From NCBI GenBank assembly GCA_021775195.1, contig JAJFIG010000146.1:1-6813 (forward strand): a stretch of 6,813 nucleotides of DNA, given 5' to 3'. This DNA comes from Rhodospirillales bacterium (lineage in GTDB: Bacteria; Pseudomonadota; Alphaproteobacteria; Rhodospirillales; 2-02-FULL-58-16). The notes under the pieces are model-generated. The model had not been told where the DNA came from. It ran no database searches and was given only the letters and a program-made list of their open reading frames with translations. Each line of letters opens with the position of its first letter. Position 1 is the first letter of the stretch. Shown here in pieces: positions 1-5,317 of the stretch. A program made the position numbers and the translations under genes.

Positions 1-318
1 CGGGTTCAGGGACGTCATGGGCTCTTGAAAGACCATGGCGATGTCCTTGCCCCGGATGCTCCGGATTTCCTCGTCCCCAAGCTCTAGCAGGTCCCGTCCC
101 TGAAAGTGGATGGTGCCGCCATTCGTGCGTCCGGGAGGATCGGGGATGAGCCGAAGAATCGACAGCGCGCTGACGGACTTTCCGCACCCGGACTCGCCAA
201 CCAGGGCGACCGTTTCACCCTCCTCGACGTTATAGGTAACACCATCCACCGCCTTGACCGTGCCGGCGGAAGTAAAAAACTGGGTGCGTAGGTCTTCTAT
301 CTCTAGCAGTGTGGGCAA
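1..318 (-). CDS. Peptide/solute ABC importer ATP-binding protein, DppD/OppD type (partial, 3' end beyond left edge)
   Basis: This is the first 106 codons of the cytoplasmic ATPase of a dipeptide/oligopeptide-type ABC importer, which powers uptake of peptides or other small solutes from a periplasmic binding protein. I read it by translating the reverse complement from a TTG start. A Walker A motif, GESGCGKS, lies at residues 41-48, and the family Q-loop [10 protein letters not shown] ends the visible part (97-106). The stretch RLIPDPPGR (56-64) after Walker A is typical of DppD/OppD rather than of other ABC ATPases. The Walker B, signature and C-terminal oligopeptide domains would lie off the left edge. 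No ATG is available: an in-frame TAA at 343-345 bounds the frame, and the TTG at 318 follows a strong AGGGGGG element. It is divergent from the catabolic genes, so transport of their substrate is plausible but unproven. Several A/T-ending codons (CTA, ATA, GTT) make it slightly less GC-biased than the genes to its right. Confidence 0.9.
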   Translation of the reverse strand, partial: MPTLLEIEDLRTQFFTSAGTVKAVDGVTYNVEEGETVALVGESGCGKSVSALSILRLIPDPPGRTNGGTIHFQGRDLLELGDEEIRSIRGKDIAMVFQEPMTSLNP

Positions 319-322
319 TGAA

Positions 323-329
323 CCCCCCT
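323..329 (-). promoter_or_regulatory. Ribosome binding site that decides the TTG start of the ABC ATPase gene
   Basis: Read on the minus strand, AGGGGGG ends 4 nt before the TTG at 318-316. The only other in-frame start-like codons before the upstream stop (343-345) are CTG at 342 and TTG at 339, and neither has such a purine run at the right distance. The site therefore supports an uncommon TTG initiation codon. Confidence 0.6.
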
Positions 330-380
330 GGTTCTCCAACAGTTATTCCTTGGTCTGTCGGTCGACTGATTGTGGGAGAC

Positions 381-432
381 GGTATGATCCCGCAATCCAA
401 ATGTCAATTGCTCACACAACGGCATGATCACG
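381..432 (+). repeat. Two near-identical 12-bp elements with 40-bp periodicity
   Basis: GGTATGATCCCG (381-392) and GGCATGATCACG (421-432) match at 10 of 12 positions, and their starts are exactly 40 bp apart. That is close to four helical turns, so a protein bound to both would sit on the same DNA face. They lie nearer to the ABC gene (63-114 bp from its start). They may be operator half-sites for an unidentified regulator, but short matches like this can also arise by chance. Confidence 0.25.
400..409 (+). repeat. 10-bp direct repeat, copy 1 (AATGTCAATT)
   Basis: AATGTCAATT here recurs exactly at 694-703. Fewer than 0.1 such 10-bp matches are expected by chance in 410 bp of random sequence, so it is mildly notable. 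Copy 1 lies about 80 bp upstream of the ABC ATPase start and may be part of a regulator site. Confidence 0.3.
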
Positions 433-457
433 GTATTTCAAATGCCCAAATTTCTTA

Positions 458-478
458 TTGCATCGCGGCAACTATAGT
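458..478 (+). promoter_or_regulatory. Small inverted repeat followed by an 8-bp palindrome, possible operator or promoter core
   Basis: TTGC-ATCGCG-GCAA (458-471) is an inverted repeat with 4-bp arms. It runs directly into the perfect palindrome ACTATAGT (471-478), which contains a -10-like TATAGT on both strands. Dyad-symmetric elements overlapping a -10 box are typical of repressor operators, but the arms are short and no -35 box is evident. The assignment is tentative. Confidence 0.25.
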
Positions 479-693
479 ATTGGCGCCGGTTGGATTTGCC
501 GCTCCTGAACGCCGTCGAATCGATGGCTCCGATGTCCGTCATTGGACTAGAATGTCCTAACAATGCTGCAAATCCCGGCCAAAGACGGTTGCATGGGCCC
601 GGGGGCACAACCACCATATCGATGCTGCAACCGCGAAGAATGGAAGAAACCGGGACGGCCCGTATTTAGGACAAATCCAGGAAACGGCCACCC

Positions 694-703
694 AATGTCA
701 ATT
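694..703 (+). repeat. 10-bp direct repeat, copy 2 (AATGTCAATT)
   Basis: This is an exact repeat of 400-409. It lies 27-36 bp upstream of the chosen ATG of the CMD-family gene, a position where a bound protein could affect transcription or the leader. The role is unknown. Confidence 0.3.
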
Positions 704-716
704 CAAACCGCAATAA

Positions 717-723
717 AAGGGGA
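717..723 (+). promoter_or_regulatory. Ribosome binding site that decides the start of the CMD-family gene
   Basis: AAGGGGA (717-723) directly abuts an ATG at 724, leaving no spacer, but lies 6 nt before a second in-frame ATG at 730. Normal spacing is about 5-9 nt, so 730 is the better start and removes two residues from the longer reading. Confidence 0.6.
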
Positions 724-729
724 ATGACG

Positions 730-1128
730 ATGGCGTCAGAACGCTACGAAACCGGCCTCAAGATCCGCAAGGAAGTCCTCGGGGCGCAATATGTCGATAA
801 GGCGCTTTCGGGAATTGACGACTTCAACCGCGATTTCCAGGAAATGGTGACGGAATACTGCTGGGGCGGCGCCTGGGGCCGGGGCGGACTGAGCAAGCAG
901 CAGCGCAGCATGCTCAATCTCGGCATGCTGGCGGCGCTGAACCGGCCCCACGAATTCAAGATCCACTTCCGCGGCGCGTTGACCAACGGGTGCAGCCTGG
1001 ACGACCTGAAGGAAATCCTGCTGCAGATCGCCGTCTATTGCGGCATTCCGGCCGGCGTCGAGGCATTCCGGATCGCCCGCGAGGTCCTCAAGGAAGAGGG
1101 CGTCGACGTCGGCGGCGCCAGCCAATGA
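730..1128 (+). CDS. Carboxymuconolactone decarboxylase (CMD/PcaC-like) family protein
   Basis: A 132-residue cytoplasmic protein of the CMD family, the size of PcaC, which decarboxylates 4-carboxymuconolactone in the protocatechuate branch of the beta-ketoadipate pathway. Family landmarks are the helix RSMLNLGMLAALNRPHEFKI (59-78), H79 with R81 and the LTNG turn (84-87), and the C-terminal QIAVYCGIPAG (99-109). The peroxidase relatives (AhpD) carry a CxxC pair. Here C104 is followed by G-I-P, so the pair is missing and thiol peroxidase activity is unlikely. Many PcaC-size homologues sit in non-aromatic catabolic clusters with no proven reaction, and no pca gene is nearby, so I do not assign the symbol pcaC. 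The stop codon overlaps the next gene's start (ATGA), implying co-translation. An alternative start is ATG 724. Confidence 0.88.
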   Translation: MASERYETGLKIRKEVLGAQYVDKALSGIDDFNRDFQEMVTEYCWGGAWGRGGLSKQQRSMLNLGMLAALNRPHEFKIHFRGALTNGCSLDDLKEILLQIAVYCGIPAGVEAFRIAREVLKEEGVDVGGASQ

Positions 1129-1997
1129 CCGGCCATCGTTACGGCTTTGCCGGCCTCGGCAACATGGGCGGCCCCATGGCCACCAACATCGCCGGCGGCG
1201 GCTTCGACCTGGTGGCCTACGACAAGGCCGGCACCCGGGAGCGGGCCCCGGACGGGGCGGAAATAGCCGATACCCTGGCCGAGGTTGCGGCGGCTGTGGA
1301 TTCGCTTTTCCTCTGCCTGCCCGACGGCCCGGTGGTCCTGGAAGTGGCGGCGGAACTGGCGGCCTTGCCGGAACGCCGGGTCAAGACGGTCATCGACCTT
1401 TCGACCATCGGCATCAAGGCGGCCCAGGAGGCCAACGCCCTGCTGGGCGCCGCCGGCATCACCTATATCGATGCACCGGTCAGCGGCGGTCAGGCCGGCG
1501 CCCGCGCCGGCACCATCACGGTGATGTGGGCTGGACCGGAAGGGTCGATGGAGGACTACCGCAAAATCCTCAAGGTGTTCTCCGGCAACCCCATCCACGT
1601 CGGTGTGCGCGCCGGCCAGGGCCAGGCGGTGAAGCTTCTCAACAACTTCCTCTCGGCAACGGCCATGGTGGCAACGTCGGAAGCCATGACGTTTGCCGTG
1701 GCGCAGGGGCTGGATATGCAGACGGTGCTCGACGTGGTCAACGTCTCGACGGGCCAGAACACGGCGACCCGGGACAAGTTCCCCCAGCGAATCGTCACCG
1801 GGAGCTACGATGCCGGCTTCGCCACGGCGCTGCTGACCAAGGACGTGCGCCTTTACCTGGAGAACGTCCAGGACGCGGGAACACCGGACGCAATGGGCCG
1901 CCTGATCGCCGATATCTGGCGGCGGGCCAACGAAACCATGCCCGGCAGCGACTTCACGCGCATCCACGAGTTCATCCGGGATGGGGGCAAGGACTAA
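1125..1997 (+). CDS. NAD(P)-dependent 3-hydroxyisobutyrate dehydrogenase family oxidoreductase
   Basis: A 290-residue beta-hydroxyacid dehydrogenase, full length for the family. Members oxidise 3-hydroxyisobutyrate, or reduce tartronate semialdehyde or sulfolactaldehyde, using NAD(P). The N-terminal Rossmann motif is GLGNMGGPMA (residues 10-19). D33, at the end of the second strand, suggests NAD rather than NADP. The substrate-binding motif DAPVSGG (116-122) is followed by GQAVKLLNN (166-174), which holds catalytic lysine K170 and N174. K239-D240 provide the conserved C-terminal KD pair. All catalytic positions are intact, so the enzyme should be active. The substrate is not readable from sequence. 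Its ATG overlaps the upstream stop by 4 nt and has only a weak Shine-Dalgarno, so translational coupling to the CMD-family gene is likely. Its 3' end overlaps the convergent flavoprotein gene. Confidence 0.92.
   Translation: MTGHRYGFAGLGNMGGPMATNIAGGGFDLVAYDKAGTRERAPDGAEIADTLAEVAAAVDSLFLCLPDGPVVLEVAAELAALPERRVKTVIDLSTIGIKAAQEANALLGAAGITYIDAPVSGGQAGARAGTITVMWAGPEGSMEDYRKILKVFSGNPIHVGVRAGQGQAVKLLNNFLSATAMVATSEAMTFAVAQGLDMQTVLDVVNVSTGQNTATRDKFPQRIVTGSYDAGFATALLTKDVRLYLENVQDAGTPDAMGRLIADIWRRANETMPGSDFTRIHEFIRDGGKD
1994..1997. other. Tail-to-tail overlap of two convergent stop codons (CTAA)
   Basis: TAA (1995-1997, plus) ends the 3-hydroxyisobutyrate-dehydrogenase-like gene and TAG (1996-1994, minus) ends the TcuA-like gene. 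The two coding regions therefore overlap by 4 bp and leave no space for an intergenic terminator. Transcripts from both sides must run into the opposite gene unless they stop inside coding sequence. Confidence 0.95.
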
Positions 1998-3481
1998 CCG
2001 GCGGCGGCGGCGCCGGCCGAAGTCCCGGCGATGCGCCCGAAGACGGAACCCGAGGTAAGTCCGGTTCCGCCCGGGTAGTTGAAATAGAACAGCCCGCCGA
2101 CCAGTTCGCCGGCGGCATAGAGTCCGGGGATGGCGGCGTTCTCGTTGTCCAGGACCTGGGCCCCGGAGGTGATGCGCAGGCCGCCGAAGGTGAAGGTGAT
2201 GCCGCAGGTGATCGCGTAGGCCTCGAAAGGCGGCTCGTCCAGGGTGTTGGCCCAGTTGGACTTCGGCACCGCGAGGCCACGGGTGCCGCGGCCGTCCTTG
2301 ACGTTGGGATCGAAGGGAACGTCGGACATCACGGCGGCATTGTATTCGGCGACGGTGGCGAGGAAGCGGGCCTCGTCCACGTCCTCCATGCGCCGGACGA
2401 GTTCCTCCAGGGTGTCGGCGCTGACCTTGGTCACCTGGCGGATGCGGTATTCGTCGCGCAACAGGTGCAGGACCTTCTTATCGAAGACCTGCCAGGCGAA
2501 CTGGCCGGGCTGCTCCAGCACCACGCGGCCGTACTTGGCATAGGTGTAGTTGCGGAAGTCGGCGCCCTCGTCGACGAAGCGCTCGCCGCGTTCGTTGATC
2601 ATGACGCCGAAGGGATAGCTGTGCTTCTGGAAGGCGTCGCCGACGGCGAGGTCGCCGAATTCGGGGGCGTTCTTCTCCCAGCCGACGGCGTGGCAGCCCG
2701 ACCAGTTGCCGCAGGGCGAGGCACCGGCGTCCATGGCCATGCGGATGCCGTCGCCGGTATTGAAGCGGGTGCCCCGCACCTTGGCCAGGTCCCAGCCGGG
2801 GCCGAGGTAGCGGGTACGCCATTCGGCGTTGGCCTCGAAACCGCCGCTGGCAAGGATGACGGCACCGGCGCGGATGTCGACGGTCTTTCCCTGGTGGCGC
2901 GCCCTGACGCCATGGACGCCGCCGTCGTCGTGGAGCAGGGACAGGGCGGGGGTGTCGTAAAGTACCGTCACGTCCTCCTTCTCCACCGCCGCCATCAGGG
3001 CCTCGACCAGGCCCGGGCCGCCGCCCCAGGTCTCGACCACCAGGCCGCCCCAGAACTTGAAGCGGCCATCGACCTTGAACGCCTGGCGGCCGTAGATGGG
3101 AACGAACCGGACCCCCTTGGTGCGCATCCAGGCGAGGGTGTCGAAGCTCCGCTTGATCAGGATCTCGACGAGATCCGGGTCGGCCCGGTACTGGGTCACC
3201 CGGGCCATGTCGTCGAAGAACTGATCCTCGGTATAGGTGCCAAAATCGGTAGTGCGGCGTTCCTCGTCGGTGAGGTCGGGGACCAACTCTAGGATATCGT
3301 CGATGCCGCGGTAGGCGACCCGCATGGCACCGGCGGTAAAGGTTGTGTTGCCGCCCCTTTCGTCCCTGGGCGCGCGCTCGAGGATGGTCACCCGGGCGCC
3401 CTGTTCGCGGGCCGCAAGGGCGGCGCACATGGCGGCATTGCCGGCTCCCACGACGACGATGTCGGTTTCGATCGGTGCCAT
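1994..3481 (-). CDS. TcuA-like FAD-dependent carboxylate dehydrogenase (fumarate reductase/succinate dehydrogenase flavoprotein family)
   Basis: A 495-residue FAD flavoprotein, near the usual length of TcuA, which oxidises tricarballylate to cis-aconitate. The N-terminal dinucleotide fold is VVGAGNAAMCAALAA (10-24), with E35 for the ribose and GGNT (43-46). ASGGFEAN (211-218) is the second FAD segment. HSYPFGVMINERGERFVDEG (287-306) belongs to the substrate-capping region. GITFTFGGLRIT (427-438), IPGLYAAGE (451-459) and NYPGGTGLTSG (468-478) close the FAD site. Fumarate reductases have HHTMGG and NRLGG at the equivalent places. Here the His and Arg are replaced (ITFTFGG, NYPGG), so fumarate is an unlikely substrate and a TcuA-type or related dehydrogenase is favoured. 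No signal peptide or heme motif is present, so it should be cytoplasmic. It is last in the five-gene minus-strand run. TcuA needs TcuB for reoxidation, and no tcuB is visible here. Confidence 0.85.
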   Translation of the reverse strand: MAPIETDIVVVGAGNAAMCAALAAREQGARVTILERAPRDERGGNTTFTAGAMRVAYRGIDDILELVPDLTDEERRTTDFGTYTEDQFFDDMARVTQYRADPDLVEILIKRSFDTLAWMRTKGVRFVPIYGRQAFKVDGRFKFWGGLVVETWGGGPGLVEALMAAVEKEDVTVLYDTPALSLLHDDGGVHGVRARHQGKTVDIRAGAVILASGGFEANAEWRTRYLGPGWDLAKVRGTRFNTGDGIRMAMDAGASPCGNWSGCHAVGWEKNAPEFGDLAVGDAFQKHSYPFGVMINERGERFVDEGADFRNYTYAKYGRVVLEQPGQFAWQVFDKKVLHLLRDEYRIRQVTKVSADTLEELVRRMEDVDEARFLATVAEYNAAVMSDVPFDPNVKDGRGTRGLAVPKSNWANTLDEPPFEAYAITCGITFTFGGLRITSGAQVLDNENAAIPGLYAAGELVGGLFYFNYPGGTGLTSGSVFGRIAGTSAGAAAAG

Positions 3482-3486
3482 GACTA

Positions 3487-3492
3487 CTCCCT
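3487..3492 (-). promoter_or_regulatory. Ribosome binding site of the TcuA-like gene
   Basis: On the minus strand AGGGAG ends 5 nt before the ATG at 3481. It sits in the 60-bp gap after the FMN dehydrogenase gene, so the flavoprotein has its own strong initiation signal within the operon. Confidence 0.6.
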
Positions 3493-3541
3493 CTTTATTC
3501 TTCTTCAGCCCGGTGCGAATGCCGGGAAGTTGCGGAGATGA

Positions 3542-4630
3542 TCAATACTGGTGGTCGCCGGGTTCGAGCAGCGGGAAGGCGCTGGTCACGTGGGGCGCAT
3601 CGACGGGGGACGCCGGACAGGCATAAGACGCGTCGAGCTGGTCCAGGGCGGTAGCGCCGAGCAGCGCCATGGCGATCCGGATCTCTTCTTCGAGCAGTTC
3701 GAGGACGCGGACGAGACCAGCCTGGCCCGCCGCCGCCATGCCCATGCAATAGAGCCGGCCGATGACCACCGCGTCGGCGCCGAGGATGATCGCCTTGACC
3801 ACGTCGGTTCCGCGCAGGAAGCCGCCGTCCACCAGCACCCCCGCCCTGCCCCTGGCCTCGGCGACCACTTCCGGCAGCACGTCCATGGCGCCGCGGCCGT
3901 GGTCGAGCTGGCGGCCGCCGTGGTTGGAGACATAGACCATGTCGACCCCGTGCTCGCAGGCGATGGCGGTATCCTCAGCGGTGGCGATGCCTTTCAGGAT
4001 CAAGGGCATGTCGTGGGTGTCCTTGAACCACTTCACCAGGTCCCAGCTGAGGCCGGTCTGGTATTCGAGGCCGGTGGCGCCGGCGCGCCACTCCTTTATG
4101 AAGCGGTTGGCGAGGTCCCGTTCGCGGCGGCTGTAAACGGCGGAATCGACGGTCAGGGAGAAGGCCACGTACCCGGCGTCCACGGCCCGGCGCACGATAT
4201 CGTCCACCCAGGCATGGTCGCCACGGACATAAAGGTTGAAGACCTTGGGATTGTCCGCCGCGGCGGCGGTTTCCTCGAGGCCCGGCGAGGAGGTGGAGCT
4301 GTGAAAATTGATCGAACCGAATTCCGCCGCGCCGCGCGACGCGGTGGCGCCGCCGCCGGCCTCGAAGGTCTCCAACGACCCGATGGGCGCCAGCGCCACG
4401 GGAATGCGCATGGGGTGCCCCAATAAGGTCGACGAGCAATCGACACCGGTCATGTCCCTGAGCACCCGGGGACGGAAGGCGATGGAATCGAGGGCCTGGC
4501 GGTTCCGCTTCATGGTGGTCTCGGATTCGGCGGCGCCCATGAGGTAATCCCAGTGGTCGTGGGACAGGTTGGCGCGGGCCGCCTTGGCGATCTCGTGCAG
4601 GTTCAGGAAATCTTCCGACGGGTCACCCAT
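3542..4630 (-). CDS. FMN-dependent alpha-hydroxy-acid dehydrogenase/oxidase
   Basis: A 362-residue TIM-barrel flavoenzyme of the glycolate oxidase/lactate dehydrogenase family, oxidising an (S)-2-hydroxy acid to the 2-oxo acid. Aligned by eye to plant glycolate oxidase, all catalytic positions are kept: Y29, Y134, D162, R169, K213 (in LKGI), and H237 with R240 in SNHGGRQLDH (235-244). The phosphate site is DGGFLRG (268-274) plus IGR (290-292). Two differences stand out. The substrate-pocket tryptophan of glycolate oxidase (W108) aligns with T113. The loop after NRF (175-177) is much shorter than in glycolate oxidase and lacks the membrane segment of mandelate or lactate dehydrogenases, suggesting a soluble enzyme. 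Whether oxygen or a quinone is the acceptor is unknown. ATG 4630 is the first start after an in-frame TGA and follows GGTGA by 6 nt. The decarboxylase genes just upstream could consume its product. Confidence 0.9.
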   Translation of the reverse strand: MGDPSEDFLNLHEIAKAARANLSHDHWDYLMGAAESETTMKRNRQALDSIAFRPRVLRDMTGVDCSSTLLGHPMRIPVALAPIGSLETFEAGGGATASRGAAEFGSINFHSSTSSPGLEETAAAADNPKVFNLYVRGDHAWVDDIVRRAVDAGYVAFSLTVDSAVYSRRERDLANRFIKEWRAGATGLEYQTGLSWDLVKWFKDTHDMPLILKGIATAEDTAIACEHGVDMVYVSNHGGRQLDHGRGAMDVLPEVVAEARGRAGVLVDGGFLRGTDVVKAIILGADAVVIGRLYCMGMAAAGQAGLVRVLELLEEEIRIAMALLGATALDQLDASYACPASPVDAPHVTSAFPLLEPGDHQY

Positions 4631-4700
4631 GGTTCGTCACCGCTCCCGGCTTGTCATTCTCGACCATAGATGTTCGTTCCTTCCCAGGGTCGCCCGTGGA

Positions 4701-5306
4701 TCAGACGGCCGCTTCCTCGCCCAGGAGGGCGATGCGGAAGCGGTCCTTCAGATGGACACCGTCCTTGGGCGGCAGGACCAGCGGCAGGTCTTCGGCGCGC
4801 ACCTTGATGTTCAGGAAAACCGGGCCGGGGGCGCCGTGAATGTCGGCAATGGCGGCCTCCAGGCCGGCCTGATCATGGACGGTGCCGGTGATCGGCAGGC
4901 CGGCGGCGGCGGCCAGGGCCGCGAGATCGATGCCGTGGGCGGTATGGGTGAGCTGCATGCCGGTTTCGCCGTAGCGTTCGTTGTCGAGGACGACGATGGC
5001 CAGGTTCTCCGGTGCCTGCACGGCGATGGTCGCCAGGCTGCCTAGTCCCATCAGCATCTCACCGTCGCCGGTGATCACCAGGACCCGGCGCGAGGGCTGG
5101 GCCAGGGCCAGACCGAGGCCGATCATGGCCGCTCCGCCCATGGCTCCCCAGAGAGGAAAGGTCAGGGGGTGGTCGCCGGCGGCGGTGCAGTCCCAGGCCG
5201 GCGCCCCGAGGCCGGCGATGACCAGCGCCTCGCCGCGCCCGGCGAGGATCGCCTCGACCACGTCGCGGCGGCGCAGGGGATAGGTGTCGCTTCGCGTCAC
5301 ATCCAT
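4701..5306 (-). CDS. Split thiamine-diphosphate decarboxylase, ThDP-binding (beta/ComE-like) subunit
   Basis: A 201-residue protein equal to the C-terminal, ThDP/Mg-binding domain of 2-oxo-acid decarboxylases. Its closest recognisable type is the beta subunit of sulfopyruvate decarboxylase (ComE) or the matching part of phosphonopyruvate decarboxylase. The cofactor motif begins GDGEM (80-84) and ends in DNERYGETG (108-116), the form usual in this subgroup. FPLWGAMGGAAMIGLGLALA (50-69) is the helix preceding it. The pyrimidine-binding domain with the activating glutamate is missing and is supplied by the adjacent upstream gene, so the active site should form at a heteromeric interface. Start ATG 5306 is preceded by AGGGGGAG and lies only 11 bp after the alpha gene. 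The frame stays open upstream to 5528, but that part overlaps the alpha gene in another frame and looks like GC-rich shadow. Substrate unproven. Confidence 0.88.
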   Translation of the reverse strand: MDVTRSDTYPLRRRDVVEAILAGRGEALVIAGLGAPAWDCTAAGDHPLTFPLWGAMGGAAMIGLGLALAQPSRRVLVITGDGEMLMGLGSLATIAVQAPENLAIVVLDNERYGETGMQLTHTAHGIDLAALAAAAGLPITGTVHDQAGLEAAIADIHGAPGPVFLNIKVRAEDLPLVLPPKDGVHLKDRFRIALLGEEAAV

Positions 5307-5317
5307 GGCTTCTCCCC

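Larger units (their letters stand above)
319..729. promoter_or_regulatory. Divergent intergenic control region between the ABC ATPase and CMD-family genes
   Basis: About 410 bp separate two divergently transcribed genes, so promoters for both must lie here or the genes are read from further away. G+C is about 51% by hand count, against about 65% in the neighbouring genes. I see no gene: open frames here lack a ribosome binding site and recognisable protein sequence. Candidate control elements are a 10-bp direct repeat (400-409 and 694-703), a 10/12-matching pair at 381-392 and 421-432, an inverted TTGC-N6-GCAA element (458-471) and an 8-bp palindrome ACTATAGT (471-478). The TATAGT at 473-478 resembles a sigma-70 -10 box, but no good -35 box precedes it at 16-18 bp. 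I therefore do not place a specific promoter. Confidence 0.55.

Noticed and set aside
106..291. 61-codon plus-strand frame in the ABC ATPase gene
   Set aside because: It is antisense to the Walker A region of the ATPase. The minus-strand reading is clearly the real one.
309..560. 83-codon open frame in the divergent intergenic region
   Set aside because: It overlaps the start of the ABC gene, has no ribosome binding site at a sensible distance, and its translation shows no recognisable domain.
563..630. 9-bp direct repeat ATGCTGCAA (563-571 and 622-630)
   Set aside because: A single 9-bp repeat has a chance expectation of a few tenths in this region and shows no further extension, so it is not reported as a feature.
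491..679. 8-bp inverted matches TGGATTTG (491-498) with CAAATCCA (672-679), and TGTCCTAA (553-560) with TTAGGACA (666-673)
   Set aside because: About one such 8-bp inverted match is expected by chance in a region this size, and the arms are too far apart for a normal operator or hairpin.
1526..3292. Long open frame on the plus strand (588 codons) across the TcuA-like gene
   Set aside because: It lies antisense to a clear flavoprotein with full FAD motifs. The translation is low-complexity Gly/Ala/Val/Asp-rich, typical of a GC-rich shadow frame, and has no family motif.
3509..3526. CCCGG/CCGGG inverted repeat between the FMN dehydrogenase and TcuA-like genes as a terminator
   Set aside because: The stem is only 5 bp with an 8-nt loop, and no T-run follows on the minus strand. 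It also sits between two co-directional genes.
3551..4426. 291-codon plus-strand frame over the FMN dehydrogenase gene
   Set aside because: It is an antisense shadow of a gene with a full catalytic set. Its composition is skewed to Gly, Ala, Val, Asp and His, with no motif.
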